Source of the DNA: CAXBNB01 sp049115735
Lineage (GTDB): Bacteria > Bacteroidota > Bacteroidia > Cytophagales > Cyclobacteriaceae
Direction of reading: 5' to 3'
Assembly: GCA_049115735.1 (NCBI GenBank)
Contig: JAGDZP010000012.1
Coordinates: 62,001-126,000, forward strand
DNA length: 64,000 bases
This document shows, piece by piece, positions 47,100-55,952 of this stretch. A program made the translations under genes and the position numbers. Numbering within the stretch: position 1 is the stretch's first letter; every line of letters starts with the position of its first letter. The notes beneath the pieces were generated by a model. It was not told the origin of the DNA and searched no databases. It saw only the letters and a list, made by a program, of their open reading frames with translations.

Positions 47100-48170
47100 T
47101 TATTTATAGGCCAGTACTACAGTACCATCAGATGCCCTCAAATCAATTGGAATACCACCACCATTGATTGAACCTAGGATTGATTTTTTTTCAGAGGTGC
47201 CATTAAACTTTTCAAGTTTGGTTACGATTCTGTCAGCACGCAAATCAAGGTCTAACCCCAGCCCTGAAGGAACGACCACATCGATGGTGCCATCATTTGT
47301 GCGCATGTAAAGTTTGCCATTTAAGTTATTCATGGTACCCCGTATATCGCCATCTGATGTAACAGCGCTCATTGATCCAGAAGTATTTTCAAAGCGGATA
47401 TTCCCATCTGATGTTTTGAGCTTGCATCTACCAGCAACATTGTTGATGGCTATACTACCATCACTAGTGGTCAACTCAAGATCTCCATCAATATTGGATG
47501 ACTGTATATTTCCATCGCTGGTTACCATTGTGACAGAGCCGTTCACATTCTTAATACTTGCATTACCATCGGAAGTTCTGCCGGTAACCGGCCCACCAAC
47601 AGTCCTAAGGTCTATATTGCCGTCACTTGTCACCACATGACTTGATCCTCCTACATCGCCCATGTCTATATTACCATCAGAGGTTCTTGCCGAAATATTT
47701 CCATCAATTTCACGTGTATGGATATTGCCATCGCTTGTCTTGAGTATTTGATTACCCGCTAAGCGTTCAATATGAATATTCCCGTCTGATGTATTCAATT
47801 CAGAAGATGTCTGTCTTGGTGTATAAATTTTAAAGGATACGTCTTTCGAATTTCTCCAAAAGTTTCTGTCTTTATGTCTGACCTTAATAGAAAGACTATT
47901 GCCTGTTCTGACTGTAACAAAAGTAATTTCTTCCTCCAATTCACTTTTGCTTATGCTGAGCACTCCGCCTCGCTGCTTAACAATATAATGAACAATCATT
48001 TCATCGCTGTTGCCTGGTTCCACCTGGATGTTCCCATCATTGGTAGTAATTTTCAATATGGCCGGGCTGTTAACTTTGAATTCTTCTACGAAAGAGTAGT
48101 TGTTATTTTGTGCAAGGGTACTGAACGAATACAAAAGATACAGGGCTAGGACGGTGTAGAATTTGGTCAT
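47100..48170 (-). CDS. Secreted DUF4097-like beta-solenoid repeat protein
   Basis: The ATG at 48170 is chosen because it starts a signal peptide (MTKFYTVLALYLLYSFSTLAQ); the frame is open from 48206. The mature part begins with a beta-rich segment (ILKITTNDGNIQVEPGNSDEM) and then carries about ten repeats of 15-21 residues centred on TSDGNI/TSDGSI, as in DUF4097 proteins predicted to form a right-handed beta solenoid. Function is unknown; these are often envelope-linked. It runs opposite to the PUL and is unlikely to belong to it. Confidence 0.82.
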   Translation of the reverse strand: MTKFYTVLALYLLYSFSTLAQNNNYSFVEEFKVNSPAILKITTNDGNIQVEPGNSDEMIVHYIVKQRGGVLSISKSELEEEITFVTVRTGNSLSIKVRHKDRNFWRNSKDVSFKIYTPRQTSSELNTSDGNIHIERLAGNQILKTSDGNIHTREIDGNISARTSDGNIDMGDVGGSSHVVTSDGNIDLRTVGGPVTGRTSDGNASIKNVNGSVTMVTSDGNIQSSNIDGDLELTTSDGSIAINNVAGRCKLKTSDGNIRFENTSGSMSAVTSDGDIRGTMNNLNGKLYMRTNDGTIDVVVPSGLGLDLDLRADRIVTKLEKFNGTSEKKSILGSINGGGIPIDLRASDGTVVLAYK

Positions 48171-48401
48171 GATTTTTTGCTTAGACTTTAAAAATGTTTC
48201 TATCATATTATATGATGCTTCCCATTGCCCTTTGGTTGCATAGGATTCGAAACTTATTTATGGAGTTGAGCATCGCCCTTGTTTCGAGTGGAATAGAAGC
48301 TTCACATTATCCAGGTTCAGAGATGAGTTTTCAGGAATTAATTTTAATATTACAACCAGAGATCGTAATACGACTCTAAGGACCTATTTCATCGAATAAT
48401 T

Positions 48402-49340
48402 ATGGATTACCACTTTAGGAGGAAGGCTTTTATTGTTTCAGTTTTATGCATCTCATGGCTAATGGCATCATTCGGTCAAACTGAGCAAAATGAGATCAGT
48501 CATTCTATCTTCATTGCCGGGCCACAATTTACTGGTGTTATTGGAGAGGATGGAGCGGTTGTTTGGGATTCTGGACGGAAAGGAGCAAGGGATGGTTATC
48601 AGCTGGAGAATGGAAATTTCTTGATTTGCTGGGCAAATGAGGTGATTGAATATGATAAGAACAAGGAGATTGTATTCTCATATAAGAAAAGAAAATCAGA
48701 AGGAAAGGTTGAACTTGGCACTGCCCTACGTCTTGAAAACGGCAATACTATGATAACCGAATCATCCCTGGACATGCCCAGAATATTAGAAGTGGACCCT
48801 TCGGGTAAAATTGTAGCGGAAGTGCCACTCAAACCAGAAACTGAAAATGTACACATGCAGACCCGTATGGCAAGAAAGCTGGAGAATGGAAATTATTTGG
48901 TCCCTCATTTATTGGCGTTTGCTGTAAAAGAGTATTCTTCAAGTGGAGATGTGGTTAAGACCTACAATACAGACTTGCCAGAACTTGGAGGCAAAGAAGC
49001 AGAAAATTGGCCATTTACAGCAGTTAGGTTAAAAAATGGGAATACTCTAATAAACCTTACCCATGGCAATAAAACTGTGGAATTGGACAAAAATGGTAAA
49101 GTTGTGTGGATGGTTTCGAACGACGACTTTGATGATAATCCATTTGATGATGCATGTGGTGTGCAACGACTTTCCAATGGAAATACCGTTATAGCAAGCT
49201 ACCATGCTCAAGAAGGAATAAAACTCTTCGAAGTTAATAGGAACAAAAAGATGGTATGGACTTACTCTGGCTATAGAGTTCATCACTTTCAAATATTGAC
49301 AACTAACGGAATACCTTTGAAGGGTGTTCCAATGAAATGA
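48402..49340 (+). CDS. Secreted PQQ-like/arylsulfotransferase-like beta-propeller protein
   Basis: The 312-residue protein has a signal peptide ending MASFGQ and repeated blades with the pattern LENGNFLI, LENGNTMI, LENGNYLV, LKNGNTLI and LSNGNTVI, each followed by EYD, EVD or ELDKNGKVVW-like turns. This layout is shared by PQQ-like propellers and arylsulfotransferase (ASST) proteins, but the ASST catalytic histidines cannot be confirmed. It lies between the sulfatase region and the B12 locus; a link to sulfated glycans is only suggested by position. Confidence 0.65.
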   Translation: MDYHFRRKAFIVSVLCISWLMASFGQTEQNEISHSIFIAGPQFTGVIGEDGAVVWDSGRKGARDGYQLENGNFLICWANEVIEYDKNKEIVFSYKKRKSEGKVELGTALRLENGNTMITESSLDMPRILEVDPSGKIVAEVPLKPETENVHMQTRMARKLENGNYLVPHLLAFAVKEYSSSGDVVKTYNTDLPELGGKEAENWPFTAVRLKNGNTLINLTHGNKTVELDKNGKVVWMVSNDDFDDNPFDDACGVQRLSNGNTVIASYHAQEGIKLFEVNRNKKMVWTYSGYRVHHFQILTTNGIPLKGVPMK

Positions 49341-49453
49341 TTATCCTATTCTAACAAAAATTGTGATCAAGAGCTCACGACAATTGTTCAAAACTCTACG
49401 AGTTAAATAGTGCCCAATTTTTTTCTGAACTAAAAATCACTCCCGGGTACACG

Positions 49454-50185
49454 TTAACCTAACAGCCTAAAATCACAAAAGGCATATCTAGATTCCATTG
49501 CTCCTCCGTCACTGGTTTTATAGTTGTAGGACTTTTCTATAATTGTTCCAATTTCAATCTGAATAGGGGATTTGAAAATTGGACCATCAAAAGCAAACGA
49601 GTGGAACTCCCCATTTTCACCACAAGGATCCACATTGGTTGGAAAGGATTGAATGAGTTCCTTGTCATATAGCCTTCCTGTAATAGTTTGGTTAAATTTA
49701 GCCTTGTCGCAAGAACAAACAATTGATTTGAATCCAGCATCAATAAATTCCAGGGCGGATAATTGAGTGTCATTTTTCCATAAAGGATATACCCCGGCTA
49801 CATCACATTCTGCTAGTAGACTATCCCGATAAGCCTTCAGATCCTCAAGAAAAATATCACCAAAAGCAACATGGGTAATTCCCTTACTCTTAAGTTGCCT
49901 GTAGTACGAACGGGATGCCTCTTCAAATTTGTCATTACTACTGCTGGCTTCTATTTCTATTAACCTCAAAGGAATACCCAGAGACCGAGACTGAGCCTGT
50001 ATGAGACTTTTGTGAATACCGTGCAATCCAACTCGTTCTGTATCCTTGTTAATGATTGTATGCAATTCAACTACTTCATATTCAGGATTGGACAGCAGCT
50101 TCCAAAGCATAAATGATGAGTCCTTTCCGCCGCTCCAGCTTACACTTATTTTATTTTGCTTTTCCACCTTTTTCTTTGAATCCAT
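49454..50185 (-). CDS. DUF71/COG2102 ATP-pyrophosphatase, B12-linked type, copy 1
   Basis: The 243-residue protein has the PP-loop SGGKDS at residues 18-23 and the family end motif DPCGENGEFHSFAFDGP. In eukaryotes this family amidates diphthine (Dph6), but bacteria lack diphthamide. Comparative genomics has predicted a bacterial subgroup in cobalamin salvage. Its location in a B12-riboswitch operon after btuB and a paralogue supports that reading. It is the last gene of the minus-strand operon. Confidence 0.85.
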   Translation of the reverse strand: MDSKKKVEKQNKISVSWSGGKDSSFMLWKLLSNPEYEVVELHTIINKDTERVGLHGIHKSLIQAQSRSLGIPLRLIEIEASSSNDKFEEASRSYYRQLKSKGITHVAFGDIFLEDLKAYRDSLLAECDVAGVYPLWKNDTQLSALEFIDAGFKSIVCSCDKAKFNQTITGRLYDKELIQSFPTNVDPCGENGEFHSFAFDGPIFKSPIQIEIGTIIEKSYNYKTSDGGAMESRYAFCDFRLLG

Positions 50186-50326
50186 AAGGGCAGTGCCTGC
50201 AATTATTTTCGCAGCAGTAGCCCCTTTTTAAATGATATTGAGCCTTAAATACATAAAAACCATTTTCTAGATAGAAATCTCCTTCACTGTTCTTGACGTC
50301 ACCCGGCCTTTTGTTGTGTTCACTTC

Positions 50327-51010
50327 TCATTTTACTCTGAGGCCTAAATCTAAAAAGTTGTAATCGCCGACTTTCAGCTTCTGACCTATAGAAATGTCAA
50401 TCTCTTCAGAAAATAGTGGACAGTCAAGCACCAGGGTGTGATATTCTCCATTTTCTCCACATGGATCAATACCCATCGATTCAAATTCTTGAATAATCTG
50501 CTTGTCTATTGTCCTTCCTAAAAAGTTGAAGCCCAGGGTGTCATTGCAAGACACTATCATTGCCTTGATACCTGAATCTACCATTTGCTCGACAAGATTG
50601 CGTCGATCTTTCTGCCATAAGGGTAGGTGGGCGTTCATATCCGCTGCAGAAGACACCTTTTCTTCCCACAATTTATGCCTTTCAATATCAATGTCTCCAA
50701 AAACAACATCGGTCACTTTCCATTCTTTTTTTACTGCTTTTAGTGCGTCAATATAATTGGCTTCATAGTCTTTCCATGTGGATGATACGAAAATCACAGG
50801 CACATCAAGTGCAGTTGCTTGTGCCCTAAGAATTTCAGGTTTGAGGCCATGAGACCTTGAGCGATCCCCATTTTCATTGATTACATTGAAAAGACCCGAA
50901 AGGGAAAATTCTTCGTTCAGAATTTCCATCAAAGCAAAGCAACTATCCTTGCCACCACTCCAGGAGCATAGCAGTCTCTTATTATTTGCTTGTTGCAGTG
51001 GCAAGGACAT
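50327..51010 (-). CDS. DUF71/COG2102 ATP-pyrophosphatase, B12-linked type, copy 2
   Basis: The 227-residue protein is a paralogue of the one at 49454, with SGGKDS at residues 18-23, DVVFGDIDIERHKLWEEKV, and DPCGENGEYHTLVLDCP. Its start lies nine bases after the btuB stop, so the two are probably co-translated under the cobalamin riboswitch. Two different copies in one operon suggest two related amidation or ligation steps on corrinoids, which is inference. Confidence 0.87.
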   Translation of the reverse strand: MSLPLQQANNKRLLCSWSGGKDSCFALMEILNEEFSLSGLFNVINENGDRSRSHGLKPEILRAQATALDVPVIFVSSTWKDYEANYIDALKAVKKEWKVTDVVFGDIDIERHKLWEEKVSSAADMNAHLPLWQKDRRNLVEQMVDSGIKAMIVSCNDTLGFNFLGRTIDKQIIQEFESMGIDPCGENGEYHTLVLDCPLFSEEIDISIGQKLKVGDYNFLDLGLRVK

Positions 51011-51019
51011 GGTACTATT

Positions 51020-52915
51020 TTAGAAATTGTAGTTCAAGCCAACGTTGAAATTTCTTCCTCTTGTCGTAAAGCCAAGCACTCCAACAAAGTCTTCATCCAA
51101 TAGGTTGTTAACCGCCCCAAATATTTTCAGTTGGTCAATTAGATGGTGCTGGGCATACAAGTCAAGAACACCAAAGGAATCAAGGTTTACTACAGTGGCT
51201 GGCCAGGTGCTAAAGTCCTGAACTTGTCTTGAGCTTGTGTAGTTGTATTTTATAGAAGCACTGGATCTTTCCGAAACATCATAATTCAGATTTAGGCCAA
51301 ATTTGTCTTTAGGAATCCTGTAGAAACTGGACTCCACATCGGATTCTGCATGGGCATAATTGATAGCAAACTGAAGACTTGAAGTTAAAGACCATTTCAA
51401 ATCAACCTCATATCCATCTACTATTCTATTTGTAATCAGGTTGTTATAACCACCAAAGTCCCCGATTCCGGAATCCCAGCCAATTGGCGTTTTTTCTTCT
51501 CTTTTGAAGTAAACGGCATTCAGTTCTAGTTTTTCCCTTAAGTACAAACTAAATCCTCCTTCAATGTTCAGGGATTCTTCAGGGCTAAGATTAAGGTTTC
51601 CGTAAGCTGAGTAAAGCTGATATAATGAAGGGGTGATATAGGATGTTGAAACCGATGAAAGCAACTTAACCCTGAGCTCGTTTGATGCGTCAAATGAAAA
51701 AGACGGATTGATGTTATATATTAGTTTGGAAGCATAATCACTGTGTGTATTTAGCCTAACTCCTGCATGTAAGTTGAACCCGCTATTGTTTTCAAAAAAC
51801 AAAGAAGCATAGGGGTCAAGAATGCTAAATTGGTTGTCTCTGAACTCTGAAATATCGACATTTTTGTATGACAAGTCTTGATAGTTGATTCCAGAAAGCA
51901 ATTTTAAGAAATCGTTGAGCTGATGCTCATGTACTAAATCAAGTTGTAGGTTCATTCCTTTTGCATGGCTTGGGAATGAACTTATAAATTCTTTGTCATT
52001 TAAGTTTATAAGAGAGCTCAGTTTGATTTTCCCTTTAGAATATTTAAAAGTGGGCGTTAAGCCTATCCGAACCTGATTGCTCCTTTGCTGGTTTTCTCCA
52101 TCGCTGAATGCACCATCGTCAAAATCGGAATCAAAAGCGTCATAACCTGTTACAAAATCCAGACTAAAGTTGTCTGAGAAACTGTTACTTAGTTTGATTA
52201 GGGCATTTTTCTGAGAGAAGCCGTCCTTGTTGAAATCTGTTGTTGAGTTCTCATCAGATGCAGCTGATAAACCATTGGATTTTAGGTAATTACCAGAAAT
52301 TGAGTACTTGAGCGCACCAGATTTGCCATTGATTCCGGCATTGGTGCCAATAGTTCCATACGATCCTCCATTCACACCTACATGACCCTGTATTTTTTCA
52401 CCGGTACCTTCTTTTAGTTTGATATTGATGATTCCAGCAGCAGCACTTGTACCATAAAGTGTACTTAGTCCACCTTTCAACACTTCTATAGACTCAATTT
52501 GATTTACTGGTAATAGCCGAAGGTCGTAGAAAGCATTGATCGCCGAAGGGTCATTCAACGGCACGCCATCAACAAGAATAAGCGTATGCTGATTTCTTCC
52601 TCCCCTCAGATAGTAGCTGAGGTTGGATCCGGGATTGTTGTAACTGCCGTCTACCTGAATGCCGGGTACCTCGTTCAGGATGTCAGCCACGGATTTTCCT
52701 GCATTTCTCTCTATGTCCTCGGAAGTTAACTTGTAAATGGTTTTACCTGATTTTTCTATTGGTATAGAAAATTTGGTGCCTGTTACTACTACTTTGTCAA
52801 GAGGTAGTTCTTTGGCTTCTACTTCCTCATCTTGTGCGAGCGAATTGAAGCTTATTGCCCCAAATGCTAATGCGAAAGCAATTTTCTGTAATTGATTTTT
52901 TCTTAATTTTCTCAT
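51020..52915 (-). CDS. btuB: TonB-dependent cobalamin receptor BtuB
   Basis: The 631-residue outer-membrane protein has a signal peptide (FNSLAQ), a TonB-box-like stretch (LDKVVVTGTKF), a plug domain (SVADILNEVPGIQVDGSY, GGRNQHTLILVDGVPLNDP, QIESIEVLKGGLSTLYGTSAAAG) and a barrel ending NFNVGLNYNF. It lacks the STN and SusC-type extra domains. The assignment to vitamin B12 rests on the cobalamin riboswitch directly upstream and on the DUF71 genes downstream. Confidence 0.93.
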   Translation of the reverse strand: MRKLRKNQLQKIAFALAFGAISFNSLAQDEEVEAKELPLDKVVVTGTKFSIPIEKSGKTIYKLTSEDIERNAGKSVADILNEVPGIQVDGSYNNPGSNLSYYLRGGRNQHTLILVDGVPLNDPSAINAFYDLRLLPVNQIESIEVLKGGLSTLYGTSAAAGIINIKLKEGTGEKIQGHVGVNGGSYGTIGTNAGINGKSGALKYSISGNYLKSNGLSAASDENSTTDFNKDGFSQKNALIKLSNSFSDNFSLDFVTGYDAFDSDFDDGAFSDGENQQRSNQVRIGLTPTFKYSKGKIKLSSLINLNDKEFISSFPSHAKGMNLQLDLVHEHQLNDFLKLLSGINYQDLSYKNVDISEFRDNQFSILDPYASLFFENNSGFNLHAGVRLNTHSDYASKLIYNINPSFSFDASNELRVKLLSSVSTSYITPSLYQLYSAYGNLNLSPEESLNIEGGFSLYLREKLELNAVYFKREEKTPIGWDSGIGDFGGYNNLITNRIVDGYEVDLKWSLTSSLQFAINYAHAESDVESSFYRIPKDKFGLNLNYDVSERSSASIKYNYTSSRQVQDFSTWPATVVNLDSFGVLDLYAQHHLIDQLKIFGAVNNLLDEDFVGVLGFTTRGRNFNVGLNYNF

Positions 52916-52969
52916 AGTATTTTAAAAAATAATTAAACAACTATGAGCTAAGGTTGAAATTGAATAAGG

Positions 52970-52996
52970 AGCCGCTGTTGCCATGGATTAGCGGCT
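52970..52996 (-). promoter_or_regulatory. Hairpin between cobalamin riboswitch and btuB start
   Basis: AGCCGCT (minus strand, 52996-52990) pairs perfectly with AGCGGCT (52976-52970) around a 13-base loop, 55 bases ahead of the btuB ATG. No U run follows, so it probably controls translation or folding rather than ending transcription. It is the likely expression platform of the riboswitch. Confidence 0.5.
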
Positions 52997-53040
52997 AAGT
53001 ATTCATCACTTTTCTCCCGAAAGCTCAGATTTTTGAATGA

Positions 53041-53221
53041 TTGGCAGGTCTCCTGGCTTTCCCTGATTTTTGCAGGCCTTCCCATCCCGATATGTTGGAA
53101 CAGTGGCTGTGGTAGTTACAAAAACCTTAAATAGGGATTACAGTTGCGGGGACAGCTTCGGAATTTCCATTCGAATAGGATCACCGAATTCCCTTTTAAT
53201 TTCGACGCTCAAGGCAATCGA
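53041..53221 (-). promoter_or_regulatory. Cobalamin (AdoCbl) riboswitch controlling btuB
   Basis: On the minus strand the conserved blocks appear in order: AGGGAATTCGGTGATCC, GCTGTCCCCGCAACTGTAAT, a CCACAGCCACTG block, GGGAAGGCC, and the B12 box GCCAGGAGACCTGCC ending near 53043. This is the full consensus of the cobalamin riboswitch. In this class ligand binding turns off transport genes. The boundaries are estimated from the conserved blocks. Confidence 0.96.
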
Positions 53222-53299
53222 AAACCAATAATCGCTGCAAGGTTATAGGATTTAATTTTAAAAATCATCAGCATAGTGCAACTATTTGATGCCTATCAG

Positions 53300-53333
53300 C
53301 ATCTTCATATATGAAGATGTTATCGTAGATAAC
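53300..53333. promoter_or_regulatory. Two adjacent perfect palindromes in the divergent btuB/53414 region
   Basis: A 20-base palindrome (CATCTTCATATATGAAGATG, 53300-53319) abuts a second inverted repeat (GTTATC/GATAAC, 53319-53333). They lie between the riboswitch and the plus-strand gene at 53414. They may be operators for one or both directions. Confidence 0.5.
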
Positions 53334-53413
53334 TTATATACAAGTGTAACTATTTCTGGAATATTGCGTCAAAGAAGTAACTCAATACTCCGGGAAGTCA
53401 AATAATCAAAAAA

Positions 53414-53878
53414 ATGTCAATACTCTCTAGCCTGTTTAAAAAGAAACCAAAGAAAAAAGCCACTCAATGTAGTGTTTGTAAGTCAAGACTGGAATATCAA
53501 GAAGGTTTTGCACTAACCACGGCTCAGGTGGTTGTCTCCAAAAAGTTTTGGGACCATAAAATGGTCGAACCGGAAACCATGTCGTACACCACCGCTCATT
53601 TCAAAAACAAGGATGTAAACGCTACCAATATGCGCAGGATCATTTTTGAGAAGACAGCCGAAAAGGATCATACATGGATGACCTGTGAATCCTGCATTGA
53701 GCAATTTACCGTAGATAGGGGCTTGACTAAAAAACTGGCTGATGAATGGTGGCTGTCTGAAAACGGATTTAAAATACCTGGAACAGGCAGTGCAGAAAAA
53801 CAATTGGAGGGGAGTGAGTATGAAGCGATAAAGGAATATGTAGCTATGGATGCTGGCAAAAGCCTAGTTAGACTATAG
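53414..53878 (+). CDS. Uncharacterised cytoplasmic protein with two CxxC pairs
   Basis: The 154-residue protein starts with a lysine-rich stretch (LFKKKPKKKATQ) and carries C-S-V-C near residue 20 and C-E-S-C near residue 95, which could together bind one zinc ion. No signal peptide or membrane helix is present. No family is recognised. It is followed by a strong terminator, so it forms its own transcription unit, divergent from the btuB operon. A role in B12 metabolism is not supported by the sequence itself. Confidence 0.7.
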   Translation: MSILSSLFKKKPKKKATQCSVCKSRLEYQEGFALTTAQVVVSKKFWDHKMVEPETMSYTTAHFKNKDVNATNMRRIIFEKTAEKDHTWMTCESCIEQFTVDRGLTKKLADEWWLSENGFKIPGTGSAEKQLEGSEYEAIKEYVAMDAGKSLVRL

Positions 53879-53911
53879 CATAAGAATAATTCTCAAGTAA
53901 ATAATGGTTTG

Positions 53912-53942
53912 GGCATCTGCTTTGTAGCAGGTGCCTTTTTTT
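53912..53942 (+). terminator. Intrinsic terminator after the CxxC protein
   Basis: GGCATCTGC (53912-53920) pairs with GCAGGTGCC (53927-53935, one G-U pair) and seven T residues follow. The run of T residues overlaps the TTG at 53941, which argues against a start there for the next gene. Confidence 0.93.
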
Positions 53943-53973
53943 GGCTTCAGTTTTTTCTGCACTTTTGTCAAAA

Positions 53974-55116
53974 ATGAATTCTCCGATTTTGAAATACATC
54001 TTCCCAGTCCTTGTTGTACTTTTTAGTTGCTCTGAAAAACGGAATCAAGCTATATCGCTCAAGAATGATGCACCCCAATTGTCTATCAAGCATGCCAATG
54101 CTTTTGATATTAAGTACCTGGATGGCTATAAAATTGTGACCCTAAAAACCCCATGGCAGGGAAATTCGGAACCGATAACCTATGTTTTGAGAAATAGACA
54201 CACACCAATAAATGATTCGATAAGTAGTTTGGGTCAGGAGATCGTTGTGCCTATTGAGCGGCTCATCTGTAACTCAACATCTCAAATAATTCTTTTGAAA
54301 GAATTGGGTGTTTTGGAGAGCCTTGTTGGTTTTCCTCAAACACACTACATCTATTCTCCGGACATCAAAGAACGTGTGAAAGCAGGTGACATAGCAGAGG
54401 TAGGAGTAGAGTCAAATTTGAATGTTGAAACGATCCTTTCTCTTGATCCGGATATGGTCATGGCCTTTAATACCGGCAGAGAGGATAGGCAACTCAAGAA
54501 GCTCAAAGAGTTGGGTATCCCAGTGGTAATTAATGCTGACTACATGGAGACATCTGCCCTGGGAAGGGCAGAATGGATCAAGTATATGGCTGTGTTTTTT
54601 GATGAGGAAGTTGAGGCAGAGGCATATTTTCAGAAAGTGGAAAGTAATTATGATTCTCTAAAACGTATCGTCAAGAAAAGGAATGACCAAAATATTATGT
54701 CAGGTTCGCTATACGGTGGATCATGGTATATGCCGGGTGGTAATAACTATGGATCATTGTTTATGCAAGATGCCGGAGGGAATTACTTATGGGCAGATAA
54801 CGAGAATGTTGGTTGGCTCAACTTATCTTTCGAACTGGTATTTGAAAGAGCCAATGCTGCGAATATTTGGATTGGAATGGGCAGCTTGGCAAGCCTGCAA
54901 GAATTAACCGATGCGGATGAGCGTTATGCAGATTTTAAAGCCTTCAAGAATAAAATGGTTTATTCTTATGTCAATAGAGTAAATGAACAAGGCGCCAATG
55001 ACTACTTCGAATCAGGGACGATCAGACCAGATTTGGTTCTGGCGGACTACATCAAAATGATCAATCCGGAATTGTTGCCTGAGCATGAATTGTACTATTT
55101 TAAACAGCTGGAATGA
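53974..55116 (+). CDS. BtuF-like periplasmic corrinoid-binding lipoprotein
   Basis: The ATG at 53974 is chosen because the earlier TTG lies in a terminator and because it gives a lipoprotein signal ending LFSC. The protein of about 380 residues has two Rossmann-like lobes of the TroA/BtuF class: a first lobe with VVPIERLICNSTSQIILLKELGVLESLVGF and ILSLDPDMVMAFNTG, a linking helix, and a second lobe with MSGSLYGGSWYMPGGNNYGSLFMQDAGG. Such proteins pass B12 or iron chelates to an ABC importer. Closeness to btuB favours corrinoid; no BtuCD genes are in the window. Confidence 0.85.
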   Translation: MNSPILKYIFPVLVVLFSCSEKRNQAISLKNDAPQLSIKHANAFDIKYLDGYKIVTLKTPWQGNSEPITYVLRNRHTPINDSISSLGQEIVVPIERLICNSTSQIILLKELGVLESLVGFPQTHYIYSPDIKERVKAGDIAEVGVESNLNVETILSLDPDMVMAFNTGREDRQLKKLKELGIPVVINADYMETSALGRAEWIKYMAVFFDEEVEAEAYFQKVESNYDSLKRIVKKRNDQNIMSGSLYGGSWYMPGGNNYGSLFMQDAGGNYLWADNENVGWLNLSFELVFERANAANIWIGMGSLASLQELTDADERYADFKAFKNKMVYSYVNRVNEQGANDYFESGTIRPDLVLADYIKMINPELLPEHELYYFKQLE

Positions 55117-55190
55117 TTTAGATTAATTGACCCAGATTCGCTCGGCCGAAATCTTTTAAATTCATGTCAACGGTGCAATCATAAAATTAA

Positions 55191-55320
55191 GATCGCATAG
55201 ATATGCGATCCAGGAATTGTCTTCTTATTTTTAAATTGTGGTAGCAATTCCAGATACAGTGTAAACCCCTCTGGCCGCAGAATGAAAAGCAGGCACTAAG
55301 TGTAGATTGCATCTACACTT
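55191..55320. repeat. Left hairpin set flanking a small membrane gene
   Basis: A perfect palindrome GATCGCAT/ATGCGATC (55191-55210) and a perfect 10-base stem AAGTGTAGAT/ATCTACACTT with a three-base loop (55298-55320). The second is repeated on the other side of the gene at 55787-55809 with related flanks (AAAGCAGGC before, TATTGAA after). A CTCGGCCG block at 55141 also recurs at 55852. Confidence 0.8.
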
Positions 55321-55396
55321 GGATATTGAATACGGTTAATGTTAATATTTTTGTGTAGTTACAAACTACACCTAGTGGGGGTGTAAAAAACAAGAA

Positions 55397-55675
55397 ATGA
55401 AAAAGGTAAGGTTCTTCCAAGGGGTGAGTTTAATATTCTTAGTTATTCCAATTGCAACAGTTTTATTAATCTATTTTCAAGTTGACATTTATGATCTCAG
55501 AGTAATTGTAATAGAGTATTCATTTTATTTTACAGCAACAATAATTTTTTGGACGATGCTTTTCTTTGTTCTTAAGATTGAGTCAACAATTTTGGATAGA
55601 ATAGGTCTAGTAACAATTTCCATATTGGGAATTTCGGCATACATATGTCTATTTGACCATATATTACCGTGGTAA
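55397..55675 (+). CDS. Small three-helix membrane protein, unknown function
   Basis: The 92-residue protein has three hydrophobic stretches (about residues 8-28, 38-60 and 70-88) and little else. No family is recognised. The gene is AT-rich compared with its neighbours and lies between two sets of matching hairpin repeats, which suggests it moved as a small cassette. The ATG follows a purine-rich AAGAA stretch. Confidence 0.6.
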   Translation: MKKVRFFQGVSLIFLVIPIATVLLIYFQVDIYDLRVIVIEYSFYFTATIIFWTMLFFVLKIESTILDRIGLVTISILGISAYICLFDHILPW

Positions 55676-55786
55676 TGATTAAAACCATACAAGTCCCTTC
55701 TGGTGCGAGCAGAATCGAAATAAAATAGTGGCTAGTTTGAGCATTTTGCCCCTCAGGGTGTTGAATGAAAAATAAAAGCAGGCTCT

Positions 55787-55873
55787 AAGTGTAGATTTTA
55801 TCTACACTTGCGTATTGAAATTCTAATCATCGTAAGAGGTGGCTGGTCCCGCTCGGCCGCATATGTATGCGAC
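55787..55873. repeat. Right hairpin set flanking a small membrane gene
   Basis: AAGTGTAGAT/ATCTACACTT stem (55787-55809) identical to the left copy except in the loop, then CTCGGCCG (55853) and a CGCAT/ATGCG hairpin (55856-55873) related to the one at 55191. Confidence 0.8.
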
Positions 55874-55894
55874 AGAATCTTTTTCTTTGTAGTA

Positions 55895-55924
55895 CAAAAA
55901 ACCACCACGAAAAAATCGTGATGG
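55895..55924 (-). terminator. Intrinsic terminator of the acyl-CoA dehydrogenase gene
   Basis: On the minus strand CCATCACGA pairs with TCGTGGTGG (one wobble pair) around a five-T loop and is followed by seven T residues (55901-55895), 28 bases after the stop codon. Confidence 0.9.
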
Positions 55925-55952
55925 CTCATAAGTAGAATCGCAATATATATCC

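Noticed and set aside
48366..48376. TAATACGACTC, resembling a T7 promoter
   Set aside because: Only the first 11 bases match, the essential downstream part is absent and no phage genes are nearby; chance match.
48194..48379. 61-residue open frame before the propeller gene
   Set aside because: It overlaps the upstream region of the DUF4097-like gene, has no recognisable domain and looks like a random frame.
55141..55873. Integron attC sites around the small membrane gene
   Set aside because: The hairpins lack the paired core sites expected of attC, and no integron integrase is in the window.
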